A stretch of DNA of 30,088 nucleotides. It comes from a virus. The notes under the pieces were generated by a model. The model saw only the letters and a list, made by a program, of their open reading frames with translations, did not search any database and was not told the DNA's origin. The translations under genes and the position numbers were made by a program. This document shows, piece by piece, positions 21,107 to 30,088 of this stretch (positions are counted from its first letter, which is position 1; every line of letters begins with the position of its first letter). The stretch is taken from the IMG/VR virus record IMGVR_UViG_3300043449_000334, positions 1 through 30,088 of that record, one strand, 5' to 3'.

Positions 21107-24100
21107 AGCACCTCACTTAAAAATAATGTCATATCTGGTCCATCTGGTCCTCTAGAAAAATCGATGTTGTATACAACAAACCTACTTGCCGAATCTGATG
21201 CCATGCTTACTCCATTTTCTTTATAGTCTAAAGTAACTATATCACCAAGTTGGATTGTAGGGATTGAAAATATTTTAACTCCTACAGACTTTCTTGGCTT
21301 TGTTGTTTTTTCAACCATCCACTTCATAAGACTTGTTGCCTCATCTTGTGACTGAATGTATGGTGTATCTATGGCAAAGTCCTTCTTACCGTAGGTCATC
21401 CTACTTAACTTGATATCCTGATAATCTTGCTTAAACTTATATGGGTTTGATATTAATTTGTCTGCCACAAACTGCGGATTTGACAAAGAACTGTTTTTAT
21501 TAAAATAGTCATCAACTGTTAGGGTATTGGCAGATTGCTGTGTAAATGTAATTCCCTGTATTCTCAAATAATTACCACTTGTTTCATCTAGACTAAGTGC
21601 TGAATCTGTTGCGTTAAATATTAAGAACTCAGCACCATAAGACCCTGCTCTAAAACCAGAAACAACGTAGCCCTTTATCTTATTGAAGGTAGGAGAAATT
21701 TTTGCAGTTAGTGCTGGGTATGCTTTATCATACTTAAAATTAAATACTGCTGCCTCTCTCATAATGCTTCCAAACTCTTCAAAATACATACTATACCTTG
21801 GCGATTCTGCAGAACTAATTCCAGATAAGTATGTATCCTGAACTAATCCACTCATCGCATACTTTCTAAATGACTCACTTGCATTTATTTCAGAATCTCC
21901 AAAAACTGAGTTGACTGGAACATCTAGAGAAAATGCAGTATTTTGAGAATAGTTGTTTGATAGGGCATAAATATTTTCAAACATTGCTCTAGAAGATCCT
22001 CTTGTAAACAATGCCATATTTGAGTATGCTGGAGTTGGATCTAAATCATCGACAGTTTTTATCATTTTGCCATTTATGTATAGATAAAACCTTCTTGTTT
22101 TTCCTATGTCTTCATATTCCACTGCCAGATCGTATACCGTTGGATTTTCCTCAGCAAACATTCTTGATTGTCCAGTGAATCTTCCATCGTCTACAGTGAT
22201 TTTAGCAAGCCCATCATACAAAGGAATCGGAATAGCCTTACCATTATCAGACTTTATTTTATAAAAAAATACATTGCTAACACTTTGTCTGTCTTCTTCT
22301 GACAAACTTTCTAAGCCAAGGGCAGCAATCTCAAAATAATATCCTACATTTGTTGATGTGTTTAACAGTACAGATATTCCAGCAGTTCCACCAGACACAT
22401 TTATATTTTTGTCTGGTGTTGATCCATTTACAACATACAAATTAGAAGACCCATTTGCTGTTTGTCCTGAGTCTTTACTACTTTCTATTTTTCCAATTAT
22501 TCTTACCCTTGTGCCAAAATGCTTATACTTGCTATCTGGTAAAGACTTATGAACATATGAAATAAAATTTCTAGGCTTTTCTTTTGTTGTAAAGTTTGGT
22601 CCAGTAATTGATAAAGCAGAAGACTGTAAAGATCCTGGTCTTGGCTGTGTCGAAGTTGTTATCTCTCCGCTCATAACTGTTGACATAAAGTTTTTTATCA
22701 ATCCAGTTCTAGAAGAAGTTCTAGCCAATGCATCTGAAGATACGTTCGTGTCTGTTGTTTTTCCAGCAGCATCAATAGTTGTTACTGGGAGTGGTGTCTT
22801 TTTTTCAAACATATACTCTGCAGACATGTAGCATCCCTTGACATTATCATCAGATTTCCAATAGTCTGATACGCCAGCAGAATGTGCAACTACTGTCGTC
22901 CCAAACTGTCCACGACCATGCTTATGAACTTCTCCGTTTTGCAACTTAATAACGCCAGATTGCTCGAAGTATTTTGGCTCCGCATAAATTCTAACAAGAC
23001 CTGTTGGATATATTTTTCCATTAAACGGAAGTTTAGAAAAATAGTTTTGATAATCTTCTGTAGAAGTTATCCAAACATTTCCAAAACCACTAACATTATA
23101 CTGAACTGCATCATACTTGATTATCTCACCTTGTGAATAAAAGTATCCATTATATCTTGTAATCCAGTAAGCAGCCTCGCCAAGACTAAATGTGTTATTT
23201 ATTAATACATTATTTTTTACAACTGGGACATCTGCTGAAAGATTAGAGTTAAGCGGAATTGCACTTAATACATATGCTGACTGAGTGTTTACTTCATTGT
23301 TAATTGATTTTGTATTTTCTGTTCCAGATACTTCCCAAAGAAGGGCTGGCTTATATGTATAAATTCTTTCATCATCTAAAAGGCTGGCCTGTCTAATAGA
23401 TCCAACAGATCTTTGGATATGTCTTGTCGTGTAGTTAATTACCCCGTCGTTATAAACATTGTTTGGTTGTACAGAAACAGATATAACATTAGCAAGTTTT
23501 GAGTTACTAACTGTTTTATTTTTAATTTCCTTACTTTCAAATAAATCTTGCGTTCCTTTAAGTTCAAAGGTTGTTTCTCTTTGTTCTCTTGTTGGCATTA
23601 TATAGTCTTTACTCATCATAACAAAGTTATTGTATTCATCAAAAAACATTGCTGTCTGAGTTGAGACCGCTAAATCTTGAAGGACTTCTGCAACACTTTT
23701 GTCTGGCCCAACAAAGAAATATGGGATGATAGTTTCTTTTTCATTTGCAACTCTTCTAAATGTATAGTTAGAGTATCCTATGTGATCCAGTAAAAGAGAG
23801 ACTGCAGAACTAACCGAAACCTCTGTCATTAGTATCTGTGGAGCAGTTAGTGACTCAAGATACCAATACATATCTCTTAAAGAAAGAGATACGGTTTTGC
23901 CCATTAGGTCTTGCTTTGGAAATGAGTCTGAGTATAATGTTTTTATTGGAATATAGTAATCCCATCCAGCAACATCTACAATAACTTCATAAAATTTAAA
24001 CTGAACATGTCTATTTATATATTTTGCAATGATACTTGCTTTATTATTTTCATTAAATGCTTGATCATAATCAAATATTCTAATATTTCCATTAGACGCA

Positions 24101-25494
24101 ATTAACTGTCCTACTGGCAAACCACTAAGGCCAAGGTCTGAAGCACTTTTGTTTACCGAATAGTCTAATGTTTTATCTGATACATTCATAACCAGTCTTG
24201 GAGACATCTCTATAAGATCAAATGTTGAGTCTTTTACATTCATAGAATCGACCACAATTCTTATTCCAGAAATATACTCAAACTCTCTGTACTGTGCTTT
24301 ACCATCTAAAGATCTTGTAAATACGTTTGGGGATGTTGCATCTACAACAAAGTTAGTAAGTCTATCAACAGTTTCATCTTGAACATACCATCCATATTTT
24401 GGTGTTAACTTTGTGTAATCTGTTCCATTCCAAATATGAAACTTTCCTATATCGTTTTCATTTTGTTTAATTAAGTATGCATAGCCAATAACAGATTTTT
24501 CAGGAAGTAATGACTCACTAGCATAGACTTCAGCAAAAACAAAGTTTAACCTCCACTCATCTGGGACTATTAATCCATACGCAATCTCAACATATCCATC
24601 ACTTTTAATAATTGGTGAGCCATCTGCTCTTCTGATTGATGGATTAAAAGACATCACATCTTCCCAGTTGCCATCTTTTAAAAATTGAATTTTCCATCTG
24701 CTTGGAACTTTTTGGTTTAACTCACCAAAAAATGGATCTGAAAATGATCCAGTTGGAGAAGAAAAAGGACCAAGATTTTCTGTTCCAGTATGTGTTTGCA
24801 TCTTAACAACAACTCTGTTTGCAGGAACCTTTTCTTTATAAACAACAAAAGGGCAAGCATCTTCTATAGAATTCTGAGAGCCTCTAACTTTAGAGGCAAT
24901 GCCGTACTCTGAAATACTTTCAATACTTCCTAACTTTTCTTTGCCATCTCTATCCACGAATGTTTGTGAAGATCCGTATCCAAAAGTTCCATTATTGTAG
25001 GAATACTTGTACGTTACTTCGCTTCTATACGAAGTCCAATATTTAAATTTATCATTTTTATCTGGCATATAATATCTTGGTCTGTCTGCCATAAAAAGGT
25101 TAGGATGATGAAGCCATCCGTCTTTAAAAAATACTGCCTTATTAATTCCAGATCTTGGCCTGAACTGCTCAAAGCATGCCTCTAAAGAATATAGAGTACT
25201 TGTTTTTTCTTTTTTTGTTAAAAATGCTGTTGGTACATCGTCATTATCAAATGTTCCATCCACTACAACATCAGCATCTGTAGCACCTGTATAGAAGTTT
25301 CCAGCATCATTAACATCAAAACTTGTAGGAAGAGAAGAATAAATGGAACCAGTCTCCGTTGGTCTATAGCGATAGTTTCCAATATGCTTTATATTGGTTG
25401 GTATGTTCATGTTCCATTCTGCTGTTATTATTGACTTGTTACGTACCGTCGGAGAAGTCTCTAAAAATGTTTGCAGGTCTTTGTCTTCAAACAT
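21103..25494 (-). CDS. Large tail protein with LamG-like domain
   Basis: A 1463-residue protein, the largest complete one here. The N-terminal third is strand-rich with many aromatic residues. Residues about 540-660 (ILMTEVSVSSAVSLLLDHIG, FFVGPDKSVAEVLQDLA) resemble the baseplate-hub or tail-associated segments of actinophage minor tail proteins. Residues about 980-1175 match a concanavalin/LamG-like sandwich, ending in FYLYINGKMIKTVDDLD and MFENIYALS. The C-terminal end (FSRGPDGPDMTLFLSEV) recalls the end of such hub proteins. It probably forms the tail tip and contacts cell-surface sugars. GGAAGAGG, encoded by the last codons of the upstream gene, precedes the ATG. No peptidase motif was found. 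Confidence 0.75.
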   Translation of the reverse strand: MFEDKDLQTFLETSPTVRNKSIITAEWNMNIPTNIKHIGNYRYRPTETGSIYSSLPTSFDVNDAGNFYTGATDADVVVDGTFDNDDVPTAFLTKKEKTSTLYSLEACFEQFRPRSGINKAVFFKDGWLHHPNLFMADRPRYYMPDKNDKFKYWTSYRSEVTYKYSYNNGTFGYGSSQTFVDRDGKEKLGSIESISEYGIASKVRGSQNSIEDACPFVVYKEKVPANRVVVKMQTHTGTENLGPFSSPTGSFSDPFFGELNQKVPSRWKIQFLKDGNWEDVMSFNPSIRRADGSPIIKSDGYVEIAYGLIVPDEWRLNFVFAEVYASESLLPEKSVIGYAYLIKQNENDIGKFHIWNGTDYTKLTPKYGWYVQDETVDRLTNFVVDATSPNVFTRSLDGKAQYREFEYISGIRIVVDSMNVKDSTFDLIEMSPRLVMNVSDKTLDYSVNKSASDLGLSGLPVGQLIASNGNIRIFDYDQAFNENNKASIIAKYINRHVQFKFYEVIVDVAGWDYYIPIKTLYSDSFPKQDLMGKTVSLSLRDMYWYLESLTAPQILMTEVSVSSAVSLLLDHIGYSNYTFRRVANEKETIIPYFFVGPDKSVAEVLQDLAVSTQTAMFFDEYNNFVMMSKDYIMPTREQRETTFELKGTQDLFESKEIKNKTVSNSKLANVISVSVQPNNVYNDGVINYTTRHIQRSVGSIRQASLLDDERIYTYKPALLWEVSGTENTKSINNEVNTQSAYVLSAIPLNSNLSADVPVVKNNVLINNTFSLGEAAYWITRYNGYFYSQGEIIKYDAVQYNVSGFGNVWITSTEDYQNYFSKLPFNGKIYPTGLVRIYAEPKYFEQSGVIKLQNGEVHKHGRGQFGTTVVAHSAGVSDYWKSDDNVKGCYMSAEYMFEKKTPLPVTTIDAAGKTTDTNVSSDALARTSSRTGLIKNFMSTVMSGEITTSTQPRPGSLQSSALSITGPNFTTKEKPRNFISYVHKSLPDSKYKHFGTRVRIIGKIESSKDSGQTANGSSNLYVVNGSTPDKNINVSGGTAGISVLLNTSTNVGYYFEIAALGLESLSEEDRQSVSNVFFYKIKSDNGKAIPIPLYDGLAKITVDDGRFTGQSRMFAEENPTVYDLAVEYEDIGKTRRFYLYINGKMIKTVDDLDPTPAYSNMALFTRGSSRAMFENIYALSNNYSQNTAFSLDVPVNSVFGDSEINASESFRKYAMSGLVQDTYLSGISSAESPRYSMYFEEFGSIMREAAVFNFKYDKAYPALTAKISPTFNKIKGYVVSGFRAGSYGAEFLIFNATDSALSLDETSGNYLRIQGITFTQQSANTLTVDDYFNKNSSLSNPQFVADKLISNPYKFKQDYQDIKLSRMTYGKKDFAIDTPYIQSQDEATSLMKWMVEKTTKPRKSVGVKIFSIPTIQLGDIVTLDYKENGVSMASDSASRFVVYNIDFSRGPDGPDMTLFLSEVL

Positions 25495-26135
25495 TATACC
25501 TCTTCCAGACTTATTGAGACATTCCAGTAATCAAAATTGCTTCCTCTTTTTTCAACAGAGTATGAAAAATCACTAATAAACATTTCAATTAGTTGGTTAT
25601 ACTGTCCAAGATGATCGTATGGCTCTGGAGTGCCTTTAAATATACCTTTTCTATCATATGCAAGATATACCCAGAAGGATCCTTTATGAGAGTCATACCA
25701 TTCCAGCATGTCTGCTCCTCCTGCGCCACCATCAGTCGTGTAAGACTTGTATGGAGAAACTCCAGTAATAGTATTGAATGTGGGAACATTTGCGTGAGAT
25801 CTGGACGGAATTAAATTCCAACTTGTGCTTAGTTTTAACTTATCTGCAATATGGTATGACCTCATACGGCCATTAATCATTCTTTCACGCTTTTCAATTC
25901 TTTCTTCTGAAAAGTCTAGTGGCTGCCTATTATCATCAGTAATTAATAAAAACTGATCTAGCAGAGACTCATCCTCAACACTTTCTGGATCTACGCCTAT
26001 CTCATAGCCGTTTGGCACATATAAGCCATTCTTAAGTGTACCAGAATTTTCAGACCATAGCATACCACTTGGTCTGTTATATTTCTTACGACCTTGTATG
26101 TAGGTTACCCTAGGATCTATCTCTTCATCGGCCAT
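25494..26135 (-). CDS. Distal tail protein candidate
   Basis: A 213-residue protein directly after the tape measure gene, where the distal tail protein is normally encoded. It is strand-rich with YNQLIEMFISDFSYSVEK and a final DYWNVSISLEEV, an ending typical of tail-tube-related and distal tail proteins, in which the last strands form the ring. It would join the tube end to the tail tip protein. It overlaps its neighbours by 11 bp and 1 bp. The call is from position and pattern. Confidence 0.6.
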   Translation of the reverse strand: MADEEIDPRVTYIQGRKKYNRPSGMLWSENSGTLKNGLYVPNGYEIGVDPESVEDESLLDQFLLITDDNRQPLDFSEERIEKRERMINGRMRSYHIADKLKLSTSWNLIPSRSHANVPTFNTITGVSPYKSYTTDGGAGGADMLEWYDSHKGSFWVYLAYDRKGIFKGTPEPYDHLGQYNQLIEMFISDFSYSVEKRGSNFDYWNVSISLEEV

Positions 26136-29100
26136 TTAAGGACACTCCCCTAATTCTTCTATCGTCAACCCTCTTGATTGTTGACATTACTGCTTGTGCA
26201 ATATCATTTGGATTTGCGTCTGTCTTAGCATTAACTGTTAATGTATATGTATTATTATACACTGTACCGCCAACAGAATCACCATTATTTATTTTTCTCA
26301 TAGTATCTACACCATACGAATCAACAGCATACTTACTCATTATAAATTCTCCTGGAGTTAACATTGCTGGAATAGTGTCTGTACCCTTTGCAAAACCGCC
26401 AACAGCAAAGTACTTAGGAATAAGTCCGCCCTTAGCCTTGTATTTGGGAGGAATAAACATGCTTCCGTTATAAACGCCAGTTCCTGGAACCAGAGTCTTC
26501 TTTGGTGCTTGAATGTTGTCTGGAATCCCATTTTTATCTAAGTCTTTTGGTGCTGGAGCAACAGGCTTTGGAACCATCAATGGTGGGAATGCCTTTGCAA
26601 CAGACCCCGTACCCTTTATACCAGTTCCTGGGACGGGTGTTAGAACTGTCTTTGGTGGTGCCTGAATAAGGTCTGGAATGCCATTCTTGTCGTCATCCTT
26701 ATAACTTGGAGTAGTTGTTTTTGGTGTAGTTACTGGTGGAAGGATTGGAGGAAGCAAAGACACGCAGTTTCCGTTTCCATCTGATTTAGTTCCCCCTGGA
26801 CATGGCTTTGGGGTTGTTGGTGGAACTATTGGATTCAGTACAGAGGTACAGTTTCCGTTTGCATCTAGTCTAGTGCCTGCTGGACACCCTGTAGTCTTCG
26901 GTGTAGGAGTAGGTGTAGGTGTAGGTGTTGGAGTAGGTGTAGGTGCTGGAGTTGCTTTTGGTGTTGGTTCAGGCTCTTCTTCTGTTGCATTTACTACTGC
27001 TGCCTGATACTGTGGTAAAAGTTTTTCTCCCTTATAAAGTTTTATTAAGTCTTCGCTATAGGCAACTGCTCTTTGTAGAGATTCTTCATACCCCTTTACA
27101 CCTATTCTGGCCATCTCTACTTGAGTTTTTATTTGTTCCCATTGATCTCTTGTCATTCCCGCAACTTTTACGCTATCAATTGCGGTCTTCAAATCAATTT
27201 CTGCTAACCTAATCTTATCTTGCTTTGGCTCTATTATGTCTTCTTCTTTATTGAATATTTCATCTTGAAGAGTTTTTATTTCTTCTTCAAGTTGTTTCCT
27301 GGTTTTTCTTTTCTTGTCTGTTTTATCAAACCCAGTAACTCTAGAAAGTTCAAACTCTCTAGATTGCTCTAGCGCTTCCTTTTCTTTAGTGACTGCATCT
27401 GCTGCTGCTTGTGCTCTCATGTCCTGAGCAGCCCTTGCTGCTGCTGCGATATCTCCAGAAGTTAATGCCTCTGCAAGGGTTAACTGTCCCTTTTGTTGAG
27501 CAGAGATTGCAGCATTTGCCTTTTCAACTTCATCAAGCGCTTCAATTCTCTCGTCATACTTATCATTAATTTTTTGCTCTTGGTCTTCTATAGACTTTAA
27601 TGCTGCTTCTTTGTCGTCAACATTATACTGAATTGCTGCTATCTCATTTTGTGCTTTTTCAATTTCTTTATTTAATGAGTCAGTGCTTATTTCAAAGTCT
27701 ATCTGCAGTGCTTGTTCTTTTACATCAAATGCATCCATTCCTTTGCTATACACTTCATTAAACATGTCTTCATATAGACCAATTGTGCTTTTCAGTTGTC
27801 CCAATCTTTCTTCAAACTGAGCAATTGAGTCTGCCAAGTCGTCGCTTGCTTTTTGAATTGCAGCGGCTTTCATATCTTTTGTAAAGGTTTTACTTATGCC
27901 CTTACTTCGTAATCTATTTAATGCACTAACCTGTGATGCAATAGAAGCATCTAGGGCTTTTAGATTCTCGTCAGAGTTTACTGCAAAAGCGCCTACTTCA
28001 TCTAGAGGCTGTCCGTCTCCTCTTTGCAGTTTCTTCAGTCTGTCTTCTTGTAGTCTATCTTTCTTAAACTGAGCAGTATCTGTTTTGACATTTTGAACTG
28101 CTGCTGATCTTTCTTGTGCTACAGTCAAAACCTTATACTTGGCAATTAGTGTTTTTAATGATTTTTCATTTACCCCATTAGCAATTGATGCTGCTATTGC
28201 CTTATCAGATATTAACTCATAAGCATCTGCTACTGGAACACCTAACTTAGAAAGTTTATCAAAAGCAGTACTTTGATCTTCAATAGATTTAAGTTGTGAC
28301 TCCATGTTGGTATTCCAGTCACCCATGGTTATGGAGTTTAGAGCCTCTTGAATGTTCTTAGCATCTCTCTTTAATGCTATGATGTTTCCTTTATTATCAA
28401 ACTTAAATAAAGAGTTCTTTTTCTTTTCGTATTCCTTTGGATCCATTCCAACTATCAAAGAGATAAGATCTTCGCTTCCGCCAAGACCTCTTAGGTCATT
28501 TTCAATTCCACTGAATACGTCAATTGTCTTTTTCCCACCAAATAGATTATCTAGAACCTTTCGTGATGCACTCCAGCCTTCTGTAACCTTGATCTGATTC
28601 TTTCTTACATCTCTTAATTTCTTTACTAGGTCGTCTAGCGGAGAAGACTCTACCTTTGATGTTCCACTAGTTACGCCAGTCTTAGGTGCTTCTGGCTCAG
28701 CCTTTGATGCCTCTGTTACTGCAAATGCAGATGCACGATAGTAGTCTCCTTCAGTTTTTCCAGGGTTGGCTGCTAACCAATCTTGTATCGCTTTCTTATT
28801 ATTACCCTCCATGTTTACCATTGTAGTAAGAGTCTGGAGATAAACCTTTTGCTGCTCAGGTGGCAAAGAGTTAAAGTATTCTTGATCTGCCTTAAGGACT
28901 GCCATCTCTTCAGCACCAATAATGTTTGTTGCAATGTCTAAAGTGATCTTTCCCTTTTGTTTATTGATTTCATCAATTGTTGTTTGAAGCGCTGCTGCTG
29001 CAGTTGGGTTATTATTGTAATAGTCAAGGGCAACACTAATGTCTGGAATTGCAGCACCTAGTTGAGAAATTCTTTGGAATAGTTCAAGTTGTTTTGCTGC

Positions 29101-30088
29101 TTCGGCAGAACTCTTTACAGATATATCAGCAACAAACTTTGTGGCCTGCTTAGGATCTTTAAACATACCAACAATTCCCATCATCTGGTTTGCAAACTTT
29201 CCTCCAAACTTTCCTACAATAGAAACAACCTTTTCAATTGAGGCCTTGTCTTTACCAAATGTTTCAAATATTTCAATCATTTGCATTGGGTCAATGGCAC
29301 CACTAGCCATTTCCATTTTTAATGTATACTTTAGTTCATCTGCTACTCCAGAATCATTGATCTGTTGTTGAGCCAGAGGGACTACATCTTCCAGAGCAGT
29401 ACCCTTGTATTGCTTTGTAACAGCCTTGTCTGCTCCAGTCATTAATGCTTTTCTTGTTGCACCTTCTGAATTTTTATAACTATTTTGAATATCTGTTACA
29501 AGTTTTCCGTTTTGCTCAAGAAGTCTAATTCTGTCCTCAATAAAAGTGTTTGTTAGTTCTTCTGCTTTTGCCTGATCTCCTGTTGCTTGAGCAGTTGCAA
29601 GTTTTGTCTGATATTCCAACTCTACAGAGTCCATCATCTCTTGCTGTTGCTGCAAAGCAATCTTTTGCATAGCGACACTTGCGCCTGATGCAGTTCCTAT
29701 CCTCTTGTTTCTTTCTGCTCTTCCTATGAAATTTCCTGCAACAGTTCCAATAGTTGCTCCTATTTTTGCTCCAAGTATTGCTCCTGCTGCTGCACCTGGT
29801 GGGCCACCAATGGCTCCTAGCAATCCTCCAGCAATTGCCCCTCCGACTGCTCCTGCTGCTGCACCTACACCCATGCCTGCTGCAGTCTGTCCTAAATCTT
29901 TACCAGTCCATCCGCCAGCCTTTCTTGCTGCATCTGAAGAAAGATTCATCTTGGTTCTAGTTTCTTCTAATATTTTTACCCTAATGCCTATTGGATCAGT
30001 AAGCAGGTTTTCTCCATTTGGACCAAGTAGTTGATTTAGTTTTCCATTAACTTCAATTCCAAAACTGTAGTCACCTAACTCTTGTCCA
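26125..30088 (-). CDS. Tape measure protein, 5' end outside the window
   Basis: The frame is open to the right edge. 46 more codons read through above the ATG at 29949, so that Met is probably internal and at least 1320 residues are present. There is a Gly/Ala-rich hydrophobic segment with glycine-zipper spacing (just after the Met), then long coiled coils, including Lys/Glu-rich stretches at about 27200-27800 and 28600-29700. A (Thr-Pro) linker with unusual Cys and Asp repeats (26503-26886) follows. The C-terminus carries GGFAKGTDTIPAMLTPGEFI, the motif found at the C-terminus of many tape measures. It sets tail length and enters the cell envelope during DNA ejection. At about 0.15 nm per residue the tail would be roughly 200 nm or more. 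Confidence 0.9.
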   Translation of the reverse strand, partial: GQELGDYSFGIEVNGKLNQLLGPNGENLLTDPIGIRVKILEETRTKMNLSSDAARKAGGWTGKDLGQTAAGMGVGAAAGAVGGAIAGGLLGAIGGPPGAAAGAILGAKIGATIGTVAGNFIGRAERNKRIGTASGASVAMQKIALQQQQEMMDSVELEYQTKLATAQATGDQAKAEELTNTFIEDRIRLLEQNGKLVTDIQNSYKNSEGATRKALMTGADKAVTKQYKGTALEDVVPLAQQQINDSGVADELKYTLKMEMASGAIDPMQMIEIFETFGKDKASIEKVVSIVGKFGGKFANQMMGIVGMFKDPKQATKFVADISVKSSAEAAKQLELFQRISQLGAAIPDISVALDYYNNNPTAAAALQTTIDEINKQKGKITLDIATNIIGAEEMAVLKADQEYFNSLPPEQQKVYLQTLTTMVNMEGNNKKAIQDWLAANPGKTEGDYYRASAFAVTEASKAEPEAPKTGVTSGTSKVESSPLDDLVKKLRDVRKNQIKVTEGWSASRKVLDNLFGGKKTIDVFSGIENDLRGLGGSEDLISLIVGMDPKEYEKKKNSLFKFDNKGNIIALKRDAKNIQEALNSITMGDWNTNMESQLKSIEDQSTAFDKLSKLGVPVADAYELISDKAIAASIANGVNEKSLKTLIAKYKVLTVAQERSAAVQNVKTDTAQFKKDRLQEDRLKKLQRGDGQPLDEVGAFAVNSDENLKALDASIASQVSALNRLRSKGISKTFTKDMKAAAIQKASDDLADSIAQFEERLGQLKSTIGLYEDMFNEVYSKGMDAFDVKEQALQIDFEISTDSLNKEIEKAQNEIAAIQYNVDDKEAALKSIEDQEQKINDKYDERIEALDEVEKANAAISAQQKGQLTLAEALTSGDIAAAARAAQDMRAQAAADAVTKEKEALEQSREFELSRVTGFDKTDKKRKTRKQLEEEIKTLQDEIFNKEEDIIEPKQDKIRLAEIDLKTAIDSVKVAGMTRDQWEQIKTQVEMARIGVKGYEESLQRAVAYSEDLIKLYKGEKLLPQYQAAVVNATEEEPEPTPKATPAPTPTPTPTPTPTPTPKTTGCPAGTRLDANGNCTSVLNPIVPPTTPKPCPGGTKSDGNGNCVSLLPPILPPVTTPKTTTPSYKDDDKNGIPDLIQAPPKTVLTPVPGTGIKGTGSVAKAFPPLMVPKPVAPAPKDLDKNGIPDNIQAPKKTLVPGTGVYNGSMFIPPKYKAKGGLIPKYFAVGGFAKGTDTIPAMLTPGEFIMSKYAVDSYGVDTMRKINNGDSVGGTVYNNTYTLTVNAKTDANPNDIAQAVMSTIKRVDDRRIRGVSLNGR
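26503..26886. repeat. Two pairs of peptide repeats in the tape measure linker
   Basis: Two copies of a Cys-bounded motif, CPAGTRLDANGNC (26848-26886) and CPGGTKSDGNGNC (26764-26802), are followed by two copies of an Asp-rich motif, KDDDKNGIPDLIQAP (around 26656-26703) and KDLDKNGIPDNIQAP (around 26503-26550). The Asp motif has the spacing DxDxNGIPD of thrombospondin type-3 calcium loops. The copies differ at synonymous and non-synonymous sites, so the duplications are old. Confidence 0.75.

Noticed and set aside
29705-30034. Pro/Ala-rich plus-strand frame
   Set aside because: It is antisense to the Gly/Ala-rich segment of the tape measure protein.
1-30088. tRNA genes, insertion sequences, integrase or attachment sites
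   Set aside because: I saw no cloverleaf-like sequence, transposase, recombinase or terminal repeat. Genes are too tightly packed to leave room for most of these.

Overview
The window is a gene-dense stretch of a tailed double-stranded DNA phage genome. Every supported gene is on the minus strand, so transcription runs from position 30088 down to 1. Genes mostly abut or overlap by 1-20 bp, and no gene-free stretch exceeds about 105 bp. The DNA is AT-rich by eye. A DnaE-type (family C) polymerase, the layout of tail genes followed by a replication module and then terminase, and the zinc-ribbon and helix-turn-helix genes all recall large actinobacteriophages, for example the group of Streptomyces phages with DnaE polymerases. 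The low GC and an alanine-rich secreted protein of the kind I associate with freshwater actinobacteria (Nanopelagicales, acI) make such a host plausible. The host assignment is inference.

Layout in transcription order. (1) 30088-18471, tail module: a tape measure gene whose 5' end lies outside the window, a distal-tail-like protein, a 1463-residue tail protein with a LamG-like region, and four smaller tail or fibre proteins. (2) 18474-17795: a zinc-ribbon protein and a helix-turn-helix protein, with a near-consensus sigma70-type promoter inside the end of the latter. (3) 17781-10865, replication: two small unknown proteins, DnaB-like helicase, an unknown protein, DnaG-like primase, a single-stranded-DNA-binding protein with its own promoter, and DNA polymerase III alpha. 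(4) 10875-7420, recombination and nucleases: RecA-like recombinase, a small zinc-finger protein, a PD-(D/E)XK resolvase-like nuclease, an unknown protein, a Cas4/RecB-like exonuclease, a zinc-finger protein and a RuvC-like resolvase. (5) 7415-4603: a tiny HTH protein, a tiny membrane peptide, a DUF3310 protein, and small and large terminase subunits. (6) 4586-3426: a secreted Ig-like/coiled-coil surface protein ending at a strong intrinsic terminator. (7) 3368-661: a new promoter, a secreted PA14-domain protein that appears to use an AUC start codon, and two small membrane proteins that are holin candidates. (8) 644-1: a promoter and hairpin controlling an HslV/proteasome-like Ntn hydrolase, then a perfect-consensus promoter for a gene that leaves the window.

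How the genes fit together: helicase, primase, SSB, polymerase and RecA form a largely self-sufficient replication set, although no sliding clamp, clamp loader or ligase is visible here. The Cas4-like exonuclease and two different resolvase-type nucleases can process recombination intermediates and branched DNA before the terminase packages it. Six genes either lie below 60 codons or begin at a start other than the longest open frame suggests. These are corrected below from ribosome-binding sites and frame continuity.

The most interesting signals are near the left end: a phage HslV-like protease whose ribosome-binding site would be buried in a hairpin on read-through transcripts but free on transcripts from its own promoter, and an apparent AUC start codon that restores a complete signal peptide to the PA14 protein.
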